The notes: generated by a model not told the origin, from the sequence alone. A stretch of 64,000 nucleotides of DNA from Ktedonobacter robiniae (GCF_016587375.1 NZ_BNJG01000003.1:868001-932000); one strand, 5' to 3'; positions 45,139 to 54,986 are shown, counted from the first letter of the stretch. A program made the numbers and translations.

Positions 45139-46470
45139 ATGGAGAAGAAACGTTATGCGCTGGTTGGGACGGGGGCGCGCGCCCGCATGTTTATTGACGC
45201 GCTCATCACTACATATCGCGACGTGGCGGAACTGGTCGCGTTCTGCGATTTGAGCCAGGTCCGCATGGATTGGTATAACCAGCACTTACAAACGCTGGCG
45301 GGATTGCCGCCTCTACCAACCTATCATGCCGAACAGTTTGACGAGATGATTGCCGAAACCCATCCCGATACAGTCATCGTCACGACCATAGATGCTACAC
45401 ATCATCTCTATATCATACGCGCCATGGAATCAGGTTGTGATGTCATCACGGAAAAACCTATGACGACAAGCGCGGAAAAAATGCGAGCTATCTTCCAGAC
45501 AATTGAACGTACGGGCCGCTCACTACGAGTGAGTTTTAATTATCGCTATGCCCCAGCCTATACGCGCTTTCGTGAATTGGTGATGCAGGGTGCGGTGGGG
45601 AAACCGCTGGCAGTCGATTTCTCCTGGATACTGGATACCAATCATGGCGCAGATTACTTTCGCCGCTGGCATCGCGAAAAACAGCACAGTGGCGGTCTGC
45701 TTGTTCATAAGGCTACACACCATTTTGACCTTGTCAACTGGTGGATTGCGTCATACCCCCAGCAGGTCTTTGCGCTGGGCGATCTCAGCTTCTATGGCAA
45801 GCAAAACGCCGAAGCCCGCGGCGAACAGTATGCGTACGAGCGCTACACTGGCGTCCCGGAGGCTGACAATGATCCTTTTGCGCTGACGTTGGAGAACAAT
45901 GAGATGTTTCGTGGCCTCTACCGGGCTGCTGAAAATGAGACGGGCTATTTACGAGATCGTAATGTATTTGGAGAGCCGATTACGATTGAAGATACCATGT
46001 GTGTGACAGCGCGTTATCGCAATGGCGTGCTACTGTCCTACTGCCTGGTTACCTACGCGCCCTGGGAAGGTCTGCGCGTGGCGATTACTGGCACTAAGGG
46101 ACGGATTGAGATGGATATTGTCGAGAATGTCAACCATCTCCAAGGGAATGGAGAGGCCAGAATGAACGCCAGCAAAGGGCCTTTCAAATCCGCACGTATC
46201 CGTGCGTACCCAATGTTCGCTCTCCCATATGATGTTGAAGTTCCAACGGGAGATGGAGGGCATGGCGGCGCCGATCCCATTTTGCTAGAGCAACTCTTCT
46301 CGCCCACTCCGCCAGCTGATCCCTTCAATCGAGCCGCCTCGCATATCGATGGTGCCGCTTCAATCCTGGTTGGCATCGCTTCCAATGAGTCAATGCGCAC
46401 TGGCAAGATGGTCGTCGTTGATGACTTGTTTGTGCTCCCAGACAAAACAGCAGATGAGAGAGGTAAGTGA
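45139..46470 (+). CDS. Gfo/Idh/MocA-family oxidoreductase (1)
   Basis: 443 residues. NAD(P) Rossmann start YALVGTGARARMFIDAL; EKPMTTSAEKMRAIFQ (the EKP Lys is catalytic) and a C-terminal alpha/beta domain with GGLLVHKATHHFDLVNWW, whose His residues are typical of the active site. Family members oxidise a sugar hydroxyl to a keto group or the reverse. Followed 14 bases later by a sugar epimerase gene in what is probably one operon under operator O2. Confidence 0.92.
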   Translation: MEKKRYALVGTGARARMFIDALITTYRDVAELVAFCDLSQVRMDWYNQHLQTLAGLPPLPTYHAEQFDEMIAETHPDTVIVTTIDATHHLYIIRAMESGCDVITEKPMTTSAEKMRAIFQTIERTGRSLRVSFNYRYAPAYTRFRELVMQGAVGKPLAVDFSWILDTNHGADYFRRWHREKQHSGGLLVHKATHHFDLVNWWIASYPQQVFALGDLSFYGKQNAEARGEQYAYERYTGVPEADNDPFALTLENNEMFRGLYRAAENETGYLRDRNVFGEPITIEDTMCVTARYRNGVLLSYCLVTYAPWEGLRVAITGTKGRIEMDIVENVNHLQGNGEARMNASKGPFKSARIRAYPMFALPYDVEVPTGDGGHGGADPILLEQLFSPTPPADPFNRAASHIDGAASILVGIASNESMRTGKMVVVDDLFVLPDKTADERGK

Positions 46471-46484
46471 GGAGATATTCTAGC

Positions 46485-47360
46485 ATGAGTATTGAAAGAG
46501 AGGAGTTACTTTTGCGGCTAAGTATTGTAACAGATGAGATTTCTCAGGATCTTAAGCACGCGCTTCACGTTTGTCGCGATCTCCAGGTCGATACGGTCGA
46601 ACTACGCAAGGTTGAGGGCAAAGATATAGTTCTCCATGATACGGCCAGCTTGATGCGCATTCAATCTCTCTTGCGCGATCAAGGCTTTCGTGTATGCTCA
46701 ATTGCTTCACCTTTCCTGAAATGCCCCCTCTGGAGTGAGCTAGCTCTTACAGCCCACACGAAGGAGCAGGCGCGAGAATGGGATTTATTGCAGCGCTCAT
46801 TTGAGGTCGCCGCCCTGTTTGGGGCTCCACTGGTACGAACCTTCTCCTTCCTGCGCATACCCGATCCAGCAACCATACGCCCAGTTCTCCTGGAAGTGAT
46901 CGCTGAGGCTGCTCGCCTCACAGAAGAAGCTGGTTTGAAGCTTGTACTAGAGAATGAACATGCCTGTAATATTGCGACAGGAGAGGAAGCTGGTTGGCTA
47001 CTTCAGCGCCTTCCCGCAGACACATTTGGTGTCATTTGGGATCCCGGCAACGAGGCGTATGTTGGCTCAAGCCCTTTTCCAGCTGGCTACCAGCATGTGC
47101 GAGGACGTGTTCTGCATATGCATGTAAAAGATGCTATCTATCCCCTGGATGCGCCCCAGCAGAGGTGCTTCGTCAAGATGGGCACTGGCTCCATCGATTA
47201 TGTAGGCCAATTCCGTGCGCTTGCTGAGGATGGATACACTGGAACTATTTCGCTTGAAACCCACTATATTCACCCTAACGGTGGACGTGAGCAGGCAACT
47301 CGTGAGTCCTTTGCCGCCCTGTACCAGATGCTACAAGAGGCGGAAGTGACACTCAACTAA
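46485..47360 (+). CDS. Sugar phosphate isomerase/epimerase-like TIM barrel
   Basis: 291 residues from ATG 46485 (GAGGAG upstream). AP endonuclease-2/xylose-isomerase-like fold: the metal ligands appear in KLVLENEHACNIATG, GVIWDPGNEAY, LHMHVKDAIYP and TISLETHY. Paired with Gfo/Idh/MocA enzymes in many gene clusters that convert glycosides through 3-keto intermediates, where such barrels act as lyases/isomerases. That role is inference here. Confidence 0.88.
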   Translation: MSIEREELLLRLSIVTDEISQDLKHALHVCRDLQVDTVELRKVEGKDIVLHDTASLMRIQSLLRDQGFRVCSIASPFLKCPLWSELALTAHTKEQAREWDLLQRSFEVAALFGAPLVRTFSFLRIPDPATIRPVLLEVIAEAARLTEEAGLKLVLENEHACNIATGEEAGWLLQRLPADTFGVIWDPGNEAYVGSSPFPAGYQHVRGRVLHMHVKDAIYPLDAPQQRCFVKMGTGSIDYVGQFRALAEDGYTGTISLETHYIHPNGGREQATRESFAALYQMLQEAEVTLN

Positions 47361-47436
47361 CACAATATATCAAGGTTTCTCTGTATCCTCCATTTACCCC
47401 CTCAATCGAGAGAAACTAAGAGGTCAGAGACAAAAG

Positions 47437-47463
47437 AGAAGCTCTCTAGAGAGCTTCTTTCAT
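47437..47463 (+). terminator. Terminator-like palindrome before the second Gfo/Idh gene
   Basis: GAAGCTCTCTAGAGAGCTTC, a perfect 20-base palindrome, followed by TTTC. It may separate the second Gfo/Idh gene from the first operon. Confidence 0.6.
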
Positions 47464-47484
47464 GCAAGAAAGGCAGAAAAAATA

Positions 47485-48585
47485 ATGGAAGCATCGCAGG
47501 CACAGCGTTTGCGGCACGCCATCATTGGCGTAGGTGCGGGCATTTTGAATGGCCACCGACCAGCCCTGGCGTTACCAATAGTTGATCTTGTCGCCGCGTC
47601 CGATATCAATACGACAATAGGTGAGCAGCGCGCCGACGAATTGCAATGCGCCTTTTATGCAGATTACCGGCAGATGCTGGCCGAGACGCAACCAGACGTT
47701 GTCGTCATCCTTACTCCTCCTTTTCTGCATGCCTCCATGGTCATAGAGAGTTTGCGAGCAGGCTGTCATGTGCTGGTTGAGAAACCCATAGCGCTTCAGG
47801 TGGCGGAGGCCGATGAGATGGTCGCGACCGCGCATCGGTATAAACGTGTGCTTGGCGTCGTATTTCAGCAACGCTATCGCCCCGAGATCATGGCCGCGCG
47901 CAAGCTGTTGCAAAAGGGTGTTCTGGGCAAGATCCAGCGCGTCGAGTTGATAGCGGTGTGGACACGGCCATCCTTCTACTATCAAATGGCGCCCTGGCGA
48001 GCTACCTGGTCAGGAGAAGGAGGAGGAATTGTCACCAACCAGGCATCGCATAATCTCGACCTGCTCTGCCATTTGCTTGGCTCCCCCAGGCGCGTCTTTG
48101 CCTGGACGCGTAACTTGCTGCACCAGATCGAAACTGAGGATACCGTCCAGGCGATGCTAGAATGGCAGGATGGAGCTTTAGGAATGGTGCACATCAGCTC
48201 AGCCGAGGCCGATGATCCTGAACATCTGAAGATCATAGGGACCCGCGGCTCGCTGGAAATTGGTCGTGGCAAGCTGCTGGCCCACACGCTAGACCTCGAC
48301 ATGAGCGAATATGCGCTTACCAGCCGAGAGCCCTATGCCCAACCTGTACATCATCCATATGCCATTACGTTGGAACAAGGGCAAGGCAATCACATAGCTG
48401 TCTATCACGACTTCCACGATGCTATTCTCCACGGGAGTAGCGACTATGCTGATGGAGTACAGGCATGCCAGGAACTGGAACTGGCAAATGCAATGATCTA
48501 TTCAAGCCGCTGCCACTGCGAGGTCGAATTGCCGCTCAATCGTCAACACTACTCGTCCCTGCTCAAGGATTTGCAGGCGCAATAA
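47485..48585 (+). CDS. Gfo/Idh/MocA-family oxidoreductase (2)
   Basis: 366 residues. Rossmann start HAIIGVGAGILNGHRPAL, catalytic EKPIALQVAEADEMV, and GGGIVTNQASHNLDLLCHLLG in the C-terminal domain. Only distantly similar to the first copy (different length and insertions), so not a recent duplicate; the two may catalyse successive or opposite redox steps on the same sugar. No strong ribosome binding site beyond GAAAG. Confidence 0.92.
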   Translation: MEASQAQRLRHAIIGVGAGILNGHRPALALPIVDLVAASDINTTIGEQRADELQCAFYADYRQMLAETQPDVVVILTPPFLHASMVIESLRAGCHVLVEKPIALQVAEADEMVATAHRYKRVLGVVFQQRYRPEIMAARKLLQKGVLGKIQRVELIAVWTRPSFYYQMAPWRATWSGEGGGIVTNQASHNLDLLCHLLGSPRRVFAWTRNLLHQIETEDTVQAMLEWQDGALGMVHISSAEADDPEHLKIIGTRGSLEIGRGKLLAHTLDLDMSEYALTSREPYAQPVHHPYAITLEQGQGNHIAVYHDFHDAILHGSSDYADGVQACQELELANAMIYSSRCHCEVELPLNRQHYSSLLKDLQAQ

Positions 48586-48859
48586 TCATAATCCACCTTT
48601 GCACAAAACTCGTTGCAAGAGGTAAAAAATCATGTTCCAGTTTCATCTTCTTTTTGACAGAGGTTCGACGCCCCTCCAGAAAAACACTCAACTAGCTGGA
48701 AATGGCTATTACCAACTAGCCAGGACTAATATAGGGTGAAACGCCCTGAAATTGACATCCCGTTTTACCACTCTTATACTACATTTGATGCGCATAGCTC
48801 CTGATAAGAGGAAGTAAAAATTCCTTGCGCAAATATACTCTATTTTTAGGAGATGATAG

Positions 48860-50527
48860 TTGAAGCGCAAACGGTTCTTACTAGCAAGCGGGATCGTCCT
48901 ACTTTTCTGTCTACTAGGCGTCCTCCTGGCCATATTTTTTAATCCACAGGCACCTACAGCCAGGCAGGCTACCGTTATGATTAATCCCGCGCCTAAAGTC
49001 ATTCCCAGTTTGCGCGAGTGGCGGGGTAGTGTGGGGGAGTTCGAACTACCAGTCCGGGCGCATATTGTTATTGATACACGCTATGAAACTCAGTTGAAAG
49101 AAGCGGCCAGCACCTTTCAAAATGACCTGCGCATAGTCGCAAAGCGCAACGTCTCTATTTCTACAGCTCCTAATGCCAGTCCGGGCGATCTCTTCCTGAC
49201 GCTGGGGGCCACCGATCGCGCCATCGGTGATGAGGGTTATCTGCTCACAATCGAGGACAGCGTCATCATCGATGCCCGCACTAGCAAGGGCGCCTTCTAT
49301 GGCACACGGAGTCTGCTCCAGATCCTCACGCAAGATGACGCCAAATCTCACATCCCCAGGGGCCTGGCCAGGGATTATTCCAGTTATCCTATGCGCGGCT
49401 TTATGCTGGACGTTGGGCGCAAATTTGTACCCTTAAACATCCTCAAAGACTATGTGAAACTGCTCGCCTGGTACAAAATGGATGATTTTCACCTGCACCT
49501 TAACGATAACCAGTCTGGCGTCGGCAATGAGGATGGGTGGGAAGCAAAGTACTCCGCCTTTCGGCTCAAGAGCGACAAGTTTCAGGGGCTGGCGGCAACC
49601 GATGGGGCCTATAGCAAGCAAGATATGCGCGAGCTACAGGACCTGGCCCGTACCTATAGCGTAACGATCACACCTGAGATCGACGCGCCCGCGCACGCCC
49701 TGGCTTTCACTAAGTACCGGCCTGACCTGGCGAGCAGCAAATATGACAAAGACTTCCTGGATCTAAGCAATCCCAAAACCTATACTTTTATGGACTCCGT
49801 CTGGGACGAGTTCCTGCCCTGGTTCGATACTGATGAGTTTCACATCGGCGTCGACGAGTACGCGGTGAGCGACGCCGATAACTACCGGCGCTACATCAAT
49901 CACTATATCGCCTACTTGAAACAGCATGGCAAGAAGGCTCGCATCTGGGGCAGCCTCTCAGAGATGAAAAGCTCGGTCCCGGTCGATAGTGATGCCACGC
50001 TGGAAGTCTGGAATAACCAGTGGTCGAACCCCATTGATATGAAAAAGATGGGCTTTCGTATCATCAACGCCAACGATCAGAATCTCTATATCGTGCCTGG
50101 AGTCACCTACTATCACGACTACCTGGATACCCAGTTACTCTACAACAAATGGGAGCCATACATCTTTGACCTGAGCAACCCCAAACTCAACTATGCGCCG
50201 GGCGACCCACAACTTGAAGGCGCCATTTTCGCCGAATGGAACGATAGGCTGGGGGGTGCCGTCGACGAAGCTGGACTACACGAACGCATCAAGCCCGCCG
50301 TCCAGGCCTTGAGCGAGAAAATGTGGGGCAGCACGCAGAACCGCCTGGGATACGATCAATTCAAAACTCTAGCAGGTATTATCGGCGACGCGCCCGGAAC
50401 CCAGCTACCACCAATCACACCCCCACCTCCCTTGCAGGTCCCACCACATACCGATGCCCCGACCCAACCAGAGATGTCCATGCTAACACCAGATCCTGAC
50501 AGATTCAGGCGAGCCGCGAAGCGCTAA
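48860..50527 (+). CDS. Beta-N-acetylhexosaminidase-like, GH20, membrane-anchored
   Basis: 555 residues from TTG 48860 (AGGAGATGATAG upstream). N-terminal helix RFLLASGIVLLFCLLGVLLAIFF anchors or exports the enzyme. GH20b domain (LFLTLGATDRAIGDEGYLL) then the barrel MRGFMLDVGRKFVPLNILKDYV, FHLHLNDN, and the catalytic Asp-Glu pair 332-333 in HIGVDEYA. GH20 enzymes release GlcNAc/GalNAc (or lacto-N-biose) by substrate assistance. Proline-rich tail (PPITPPPPLQVPPH). Its position behind the sugar cluster suggests it supplies the transported sugar. Confidence 0.9.
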   Translation: MKRKRFLLASGIVLLFCLLGVLLAIFFNPQAPTARQATVMINPAPKVIPSLREWRGSVGEFELPVRAHIVIDTRYETQLKEAASTFQNDLRIVAKRNVSISTAPNASPGDLFLTLGATDRAIGDEGYLLTIEDSVIIDARTSKGAFYGTRSLLQILTQDDAKSHIPRGLARDYSSYPMRGFMLDVGRKFVPLNILKDYVKLLAWYKMDDFHLHLNDNQSGVGNEDGWEAKYSAFRLKSDKFQGLAATDGAYSKQDMRELQDLARTYSVTITPEIDAPAHALAFTKYRPDLASSKYDKDFLDLSNPKTYTFMDSVWDEFLPWFDTDEFHIGVDEYAVSDADNYRRYINHYIAYLKQHGKKARIWGSLSEMKSSVPVDSDATLEVWNNQWSNPIDMKKMGFRIINANDQNLYIVPGVTYYHDYLDTQLLYNKWEPYIFDLSNPKLNYAPGDPQLEGAIFAEWNDRLGGAVDEAGLHERIKPAVQALSEKMWGSTQNRLGYDQFKTLAGIIGDAPGTQLPPITPPPPLQVPPHTDAPTQPEMSMLTPDPDRFRRAAKR

Positions 50528-50535
50528 TGATCTAT

Positions 50536-50588
50536 GTTTTGAGTATTGTGATGGTCTGGCAGAGCCAGACCATCACAATACTCAAAAC
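50536..50588. terminator. Terminator-like hairpin, perfect 25-bp arms
   Basis: GTTTTGAGTATTGTGATGGT... (50536-50560) pairs with 50564-50588; 3-base loop AGA; followed by ACTTTTCCCC. Eight bases after the GH20 stop. Confidence 0.8.
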
Positions 50589-50713
50589 ACTTTTCCCCTC
50601 TAAAAATTTGCTCAAGATTCTGGTCGCTGGCGCTAAATCTCTTTCTATGAGCGATCACGTATGCTATATTCAGCGTACAATTGATGCTCTATTAAGAAAG
50701 CTTAAGCTTACAT

Positions 50714-52849
50714 ATGGATAACCCCGATAAACTCTTTAATAGGGTAACATACATCGGTAAAGACAATGCGGAGATACAAGCAGATGACTACGATCTGCAG
50801 ACGCCTGTAGGCGAGGAGCGACGAGGCGGGCGCCTGGGCGATATGCGCTATGTTATTATTCGCCCAGAGAATCCCCCTCTGCGTCGCGTCGGCAGTGGTA
50901 TGTTAGAGGCCACCGAGGCTGCGGAGATTCCCGAGGGTCGCCTATCCAAAGCGGCCTACTGGACCAAGCGCGCCCTGATTGGCGTCCCCCTGGCCAGCGC
51001 TAAGGCGGAGCATGAACGCCTGAGCAAATTTAAAGCCCTGCCTCTCCTCTCATCTGATGCCATCTCCTCAGTTGCCTTCGCCACCGAGGCCATATTGATC
51101 AACCTGGCAGCCGCCGGGCCTGCTCACCTGGGCCTGACCCTGCCCATCAGCCTGGTCATTATCCTGCTTCTCTGCATCGTCACCATCTCATACCGCCAGA
51201 CTATTCCCGCCTATCCCAATGGGGGCGGCTCCTATACTGTGGCGCGCGAGAATCTGGGCAAGCTTCCCGGGCTAGTTGCCGCCGCCGCGCTCCTCATAGA
51301 CTATGTGCTTAACGTCGCCGTCTGTATCTCGGCTGGCGTCCTGAACATGGTCTCGCTTTTTCCAGAGCTACATGGCTCGATTGTGCTCCTCGACATCGCG
51401 CTCGTGGTACTCGTCACACTGCTTAACCTGCGTGGTGTGCGCGAGTCCGGCTCTATCTTTGCCTTTCCGACCTACTTCTTTGTCATCAACGCCGCCCTGC
51501 TCATCGGCGTTGGCCTCTTCAAGGCCTATGTCATTCATCACCAACCTTTCATTGGCACTTTTGCACCAATGAAAGACACAGTTTTCGAACCCCTCACAGT
51601 CTTGCTCGTACTGCGCGCCTTCGCGACCGGCTGTTCAGCGATGACGGGCGTAGAGGCGATCTCCAACGGCGTGCCTATCTTTAAGAAGCCAGAGACACGC
51701 AACGCCGCGACCACCCTGACTATCATGGCTGTTATTCTAGGAACACTCTTTCTAGGCATTACGCTGCTGGCAATGACCTATGGCATTGAGGCTCATCCCT
51801 CCGGCAACCCTACTGTGGTGGCCCAGATCGCCCTGAAGGTCTACAGCAATTCTGGCCCGTTTATCGTCCTCTTTCCCATTTTTCAGCTCGCAGTGCTGGG
51901 TATTCTGGCCCTCTCGGCGGAGACAAGTTACGCCGACTTCCCACGCCTGGCCTCGCTCCTCGCGCACGATGGCTTCCTCCCCAGGCAGTTCTCGTTCCGG
52001 GGAGACCGCCTGGCATTCTCGGTTGGCATTATCGCCCTTGCCATCATGTCCTGTATCCTGCTCATAGTCTTTGAGGGCAGCACCGATGCCCTGATCAACC
52101 TCTTCGCGGTCGGCGTCTTTATCGCCTTCACGCTCTCGCAGGCAGGTATGGTCATGCATTGGTGGCGCCTGCGCGGGACCGCTAATAACTGGCGCAGGAG
52201 CATCATGATTAATGGCCTGGGCGCTGGCACAACCGCGATTGTGGCTATGATCATTGCCACTATGAAGTTTATGGAGGGAGCCTGGATCGTCATCTTATTG
52301 ATACCTTTGCTGGTCCTGATGTTTCTAGGTATCGAGCACCACTATCACGTCTTCGAAAGCGAGCGCACCACCGACGTTCCCGCGCAACCACAACAGATCA
52401 AGCATCGCGTCATCATCCCTATTGACCGGCTTGACCGCGTCACCATTCAAAGCCTCTCCTATGCGCGCTCTATTACACGCCACGTGACCGCCGTCCATGT
52501 CGTCGTCAATGAGGAGAGCGCACTCAAGATACGCCAGGACTGGATGAAGTGGCAGCAGTATATTGGTGAGGATGAGGAGACACACCTGCTGCTGATAGAA
52601 TCTCCCTATCGCTCACTCTTTCGCCCATTGCTGGCCTACATTGATACGATACGCAAGCGTCATCCCGATGAAACCCTCTCAGTAATTCTGCCAGAGTTTG
52701 TCGTCGCACACTGGTGGGAGTATTTTCTGCATAACCAGACCGTGTTACGCCTGAAGGCCAAACTCCTGTTCCGTCCAGGCATCGTTGTGATCAATCTGCC
52801 ACAACACATTCGTGGCAAACAGCCTGCACTCAGACCGCTTCCCTGGTAA
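50714..52849 (+). CDS. kimA: KimA-type potassium transporter (APC superfamily)
   Basis: 711 residues. Twelve helices and a C-terminal cytoplasmic domain match Bacillus subtilis KimA closely: LSKFKALPLLSSDAISSVAFATEAILI, YRQTIPAYPNGGGSYTVARENLG, GCSAMTGVEAISNGVP, FAVGVFIAFTLSQAGMVMHW and, in the tail, ESPYRSLFRPLLAYID and LHNQTVLRLKAKLLFRPGI. KimA is a K+/H+ symporter inhibited by c-di-AMP. About 95 extra N-terminal residues precede the family start; a later ATG (residue 44) is possible. No ydaO-type riboswitch is evident in the 125-base leader. Followed by a channel-like gene. Confidence 0.88.
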   Translation: MDNPDKLFNRVTYIGKDNAEIQADDYDLQTPVGEERRGGRLGDMRYVIIRPENPPLRRVGSGMLEATEAAEIPEGRLSKAAYWTKRALIGVPLASAKAEHERLSKFKALPLLSSDAISSVAFATEAILINLAAAGPAHLGLTLPISLVIILLLCIVTISYRQTIPAYPNGGGSYTVARENLGKLPGLVAAAALLIDYVLNVAVCISAGVLNMVSLFPELHGSIVLLDIALVVLVTLLNLRGVRESGSIFAFPTYFFVINAALLIGVGLFKAYVIHHQPFIGTFAPMKDTVFEPLTVLLVLRAFATGCSAMTGVEAISNGVPIFKKPETRNAATTLTIMAVILGTLFLGITLLAMTYGIEAHPSGNPTVVAQIALKVYSNSGPFIVLFPIFQLAVLGILALSAETSYADFPRLASLLAHDGFLPRQFSFRGDRLAFSVGIIALAIMSCILLIVFEGSTDALINLFAVGVFIAFTLSQAGMVMHWWRLRGTANNWRRSIMINGLGAGTTAIVAMIIATMKFMEGAWIVILLIPLLVLMFLGIEHHYHVFESERTTDVPAQPQQIKHRVIIPIDRLDRVTIQSLSYARSITRHVTAVHVVVNEESALKIRQDWMKWQQYIGEDEETHLLLIESPYRSLFRPLLAYIDTIRKRHPDETLSVILPEFVVAHWWEYFLHNQTVLRLKAKLLFRPGIVVINLPQHIRGKQPALRPLPW

Positions 52850-52908
52850 AATAGAGACAATGCCAACCCGGGCATAATAATCAGTGTAAAATACGGAGTA
52901 GTCCCTGT

Positions 52909-54003
52909 ATGTATGATATACTCTGGCTTCTATTGCGCATCCTGGTCTTTATACTAGGGGCCACGAGCGTCATTGCCGCGGCGCTTTCCGCGATACGCAC
53001 CTTTGTGCTACCACGTAGCGTCTCCGATGTGTTTAGCCGCAACGTGTTTCTCGTCGTGCGCATGCTTTTTGAAATACGCAAACGGCGCACCACCACCTAT
53101 GAACAACGCGATCAAATTATGGAGCTGTACGCCCCCATGAGCCTGTTAGCTCTCCTGGTTACCTGGCTCCTCTGCATCCAGTTGGGCTATACTGCTATGT
53201 TCTGGGGATTGAACAGTGGCTCCCTCTACCGGGCGTTTGAGATTAGTGGCTCCTCGCTCTTCACCCTGGGAATAGCCTTTGTCGATACCTTTCCCGACAC
53301 GCTCCTGACCTTCTCGGAAGCCGCTATAGGCTTGCTGCTCGTTGCATTATTAATCTCCTATCTACCAACCATCTATACCTCGTTCTCACGTCGCGAAGAG
53401 GCCGTGACACTGCTGGAGACACGTGCTGGCTCGCCACCTTCGGCGGTCGAGCTGATCAAGCGCTACTACCGCATTGGCGGCCTGGAGCGACTCACCGAGG
53501 TCTGGCGTAGCTGGGAGAAATGGTTTGCGGAGATCGAAGAGAGCCACACCTCGCTGGGTTCGCTCACATTCTTCCGCTCACCTCAACCGCAGCGCTCATG
53601 GGTGACCGCCGCAGGTGCTATCCTGGATACCGCCTCGCTGATCAATGCGGCTCTGGATATTCCGCACGATCCCCAGGCGGATCTCTGTATTCGTGCTGGC
53701 TATCTCTGCCTACGCTATGTCTCAAGCTTCTTCAAAATGCCCTTTGATCCTAATCCCGCGCCAACCGATCCTATCAGTATCTCTCAGGTAGAGTTTAATC
53801 TCGCCTATGACGAACTCGCCGCGGAAGGTGTGCCGATGAAGCCGGATCGCGAGCAGGCCTGGCGCGACTTCGCCGGTTGGCGTGTCAACTACGATACGCC
53901 CCTTCTGGCCCTGGCGGAGCTAACCGACGCACCGCGCGCCCCCTGGGTCTCCGACCGCTTCCTGATTCATCCCCCTCGTCTGCTAGTTCGCTACCGCAGG
54001 TAA
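52909..54003 (+). CDS. Channel-like membrane protein downstream of kimA
   Basis: 364 residues. N-terminal helix (LLLRILVFILGATSVIAAALSA), helix 2 (LLALLVTWLLCIQLGYTAMFWG), then a re-entrant-looking pore helix with SGSSLFTLGIAF and helix 3 (AAIGLLLVALLISYLPTIYTSF), followed by 190 soluble residues. The helix-loop-helix resembles two-TM K+ channels, with SLFTLGIA in place of the SxTTVGYG filter, so K+ selectivity is doubtful. The soluble part (SRREEAVTLLETRAGSPPSAVELIKRYY) is helical. Gap of 59 bases to kimA on the same strand suggests a shared job in ion homeostasis. Family is an inference. Confidence 0.65.
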   Translation: MYDILWLLLRILVFILGATSVIAAALSAIRTFVLPRSVSDVFSRNVFLVVRMLFEIRKRRTTTYEQRDQIMELYAPMSLLALLVTWLLCIQLGYTAMFWGLNSGSLYRAFEISGSSLFTLGIAFVDTFPDTLLTFSEAAIGLLLVALLISYLPTIYTSFSRREEAVTLLETRAGSPPSAVELIKRYYRIGGLERLTEVWRSWEKWFAEIEESHTSLGSLTFFRSPQPQRSWVTAAGAILDTASLINAALDIPHDPQADLCIRAGYLCLRYVSSFFKMPFDPNPAPTDPISISQVEFNLAYDELAAEGVPMKPDREQAWRDFAGWRVNYDTPLLALAELTDAPRAPWVSDRFLIHPPRLLVRYRR

Positions 54004-54054
54004 AATGGCCCCCGCTCATACAGGAGGGCACGGTAGTGCTTGTAAACGGCGCGT

Positions 54055-54942
54055 TCAATGATTGTGCTGCTCAACGTTCGCGCCTTTTACCACTCTCATC
54101 GCTTGATAACGTGCAGGTGTGATCCCAAAGGTGGCTTTAAACATCCGACTGAAGTGCGCTTGATCAGCAAAACCAGCCTCTATAGCGACCTCGGCCAGCG
54201 ATCGGCCCTGGACGAGCTGTTCGCGAGCAAAGTCAAGACGCCGCATAAGCAAATAGCGGTAGGGACTGGTCCCACACATGATCCGAAACTGCCGGGCCAG
54301 ATCGTAGCGGGTGAGTCCAGTCACCGCCTCCAATTCCAATGAGTGGACGACCCGCGTTTTCTGAGTGTCAAGATACTGGCCTGCTCGTTTCAGGGCAGCA
54401 ACATCGAGATGACGAGGAAGGGGGGCTTGCTTGCAACTCGGATCTGCCTCCATCAGCCCCTCTGCCAATTGCATGATGAGACTATCGATTGCCAGCGATT
54501 CGCGGGTGTCCTGAAAGGCATTGATGACTGCGGCAGACAATTTCTGATTCATTGTAACCGGCGCGCATACAAATGGCAGCGAGCAGTTATGAGTACACAT
54601 GGTCTGGATCGCTTCAAAAATCAAAGCCGGTTCCACATACAGCTCGCGATATCCGAAGCCCTCTTCCGTGCCTGCATGCCCATCATGGACCTCATCGGGA
54701 TGCAGTACCACTACCTGGCCTGGTGTGCTGATCTCTGAGTGGCCTCGGTAGTCGAAGGCCTGGATACCAGCGGTCGTCAGGCTGATCGCATAGGTGTCGT
54801 GGCGGTGCTTCTGATAGGCACGCCCTTGAAACCATGCTTCTAAGAATTCTACTCCATATTCCGTCTCAGTACTCCGCATCCAATCCTGTGTGCACAATCG
54901 TTCAAGACCAATGCCGCTGGCTTTGCTATGCTTCTCAATCAT
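54055..54942 (-). CDS. AraC-family transcriptional regulator
   Basis: 295 residues from ATG 54942 (GAGGTCAG upstream). N-terminal cupin effector domain (HRHDTYAISLTTAGIQAFDYRG, VVLHPDEVHDGHAG) and C-terminal double helix-turn-helix (LELEAVTGLTRYDLARQFRIM, GRSLAEVAIEAGFADQAHFSRMFKATFGITPARY). Divergent from the LysE-type exporter gene 44 bases away, the usual regulator-exporter layout. Confidence 0.93.
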   Translation of the reverse strand: MIEKHSKASGIGLERLCTQDWMRSTETEYGVEFLEAWFQGRAYQKHRHDTYAISLTTAGIQAFDYRGHSEISTPGQVVVLHPDEVHDGHAGTEEGFGYRELYVEPALIFEAIQTMCTHNCSLPFVCAPVTMNQKLSAAVINAFQDTRESLAIDSLIMQLAEGLMEADPSCKQAPLPRHLDVAALKRAGQYLDTQKTRVVHSLELEAVTGLTRYDLARQFRIMCGTSPYRYLLMRRLDFAREQLVQGRSLAEVAIEAGFADQAHFSRMFKATFGITPARYQAMRVVKGANVEQHNH

Positions 54943-54986
54943 AACGACTGACCTCAAGAATTCTAGTATGAGGAGGGATCTCAGTG

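Noticed and set aside
50589..50713. c-di-AMP (ydaO) riboswitch before kimA
   Set aside because: Considered because B. subtilis kimA has one; the short leader lacks the conserved ydaO core as far as I can read. A covariance search would decide.
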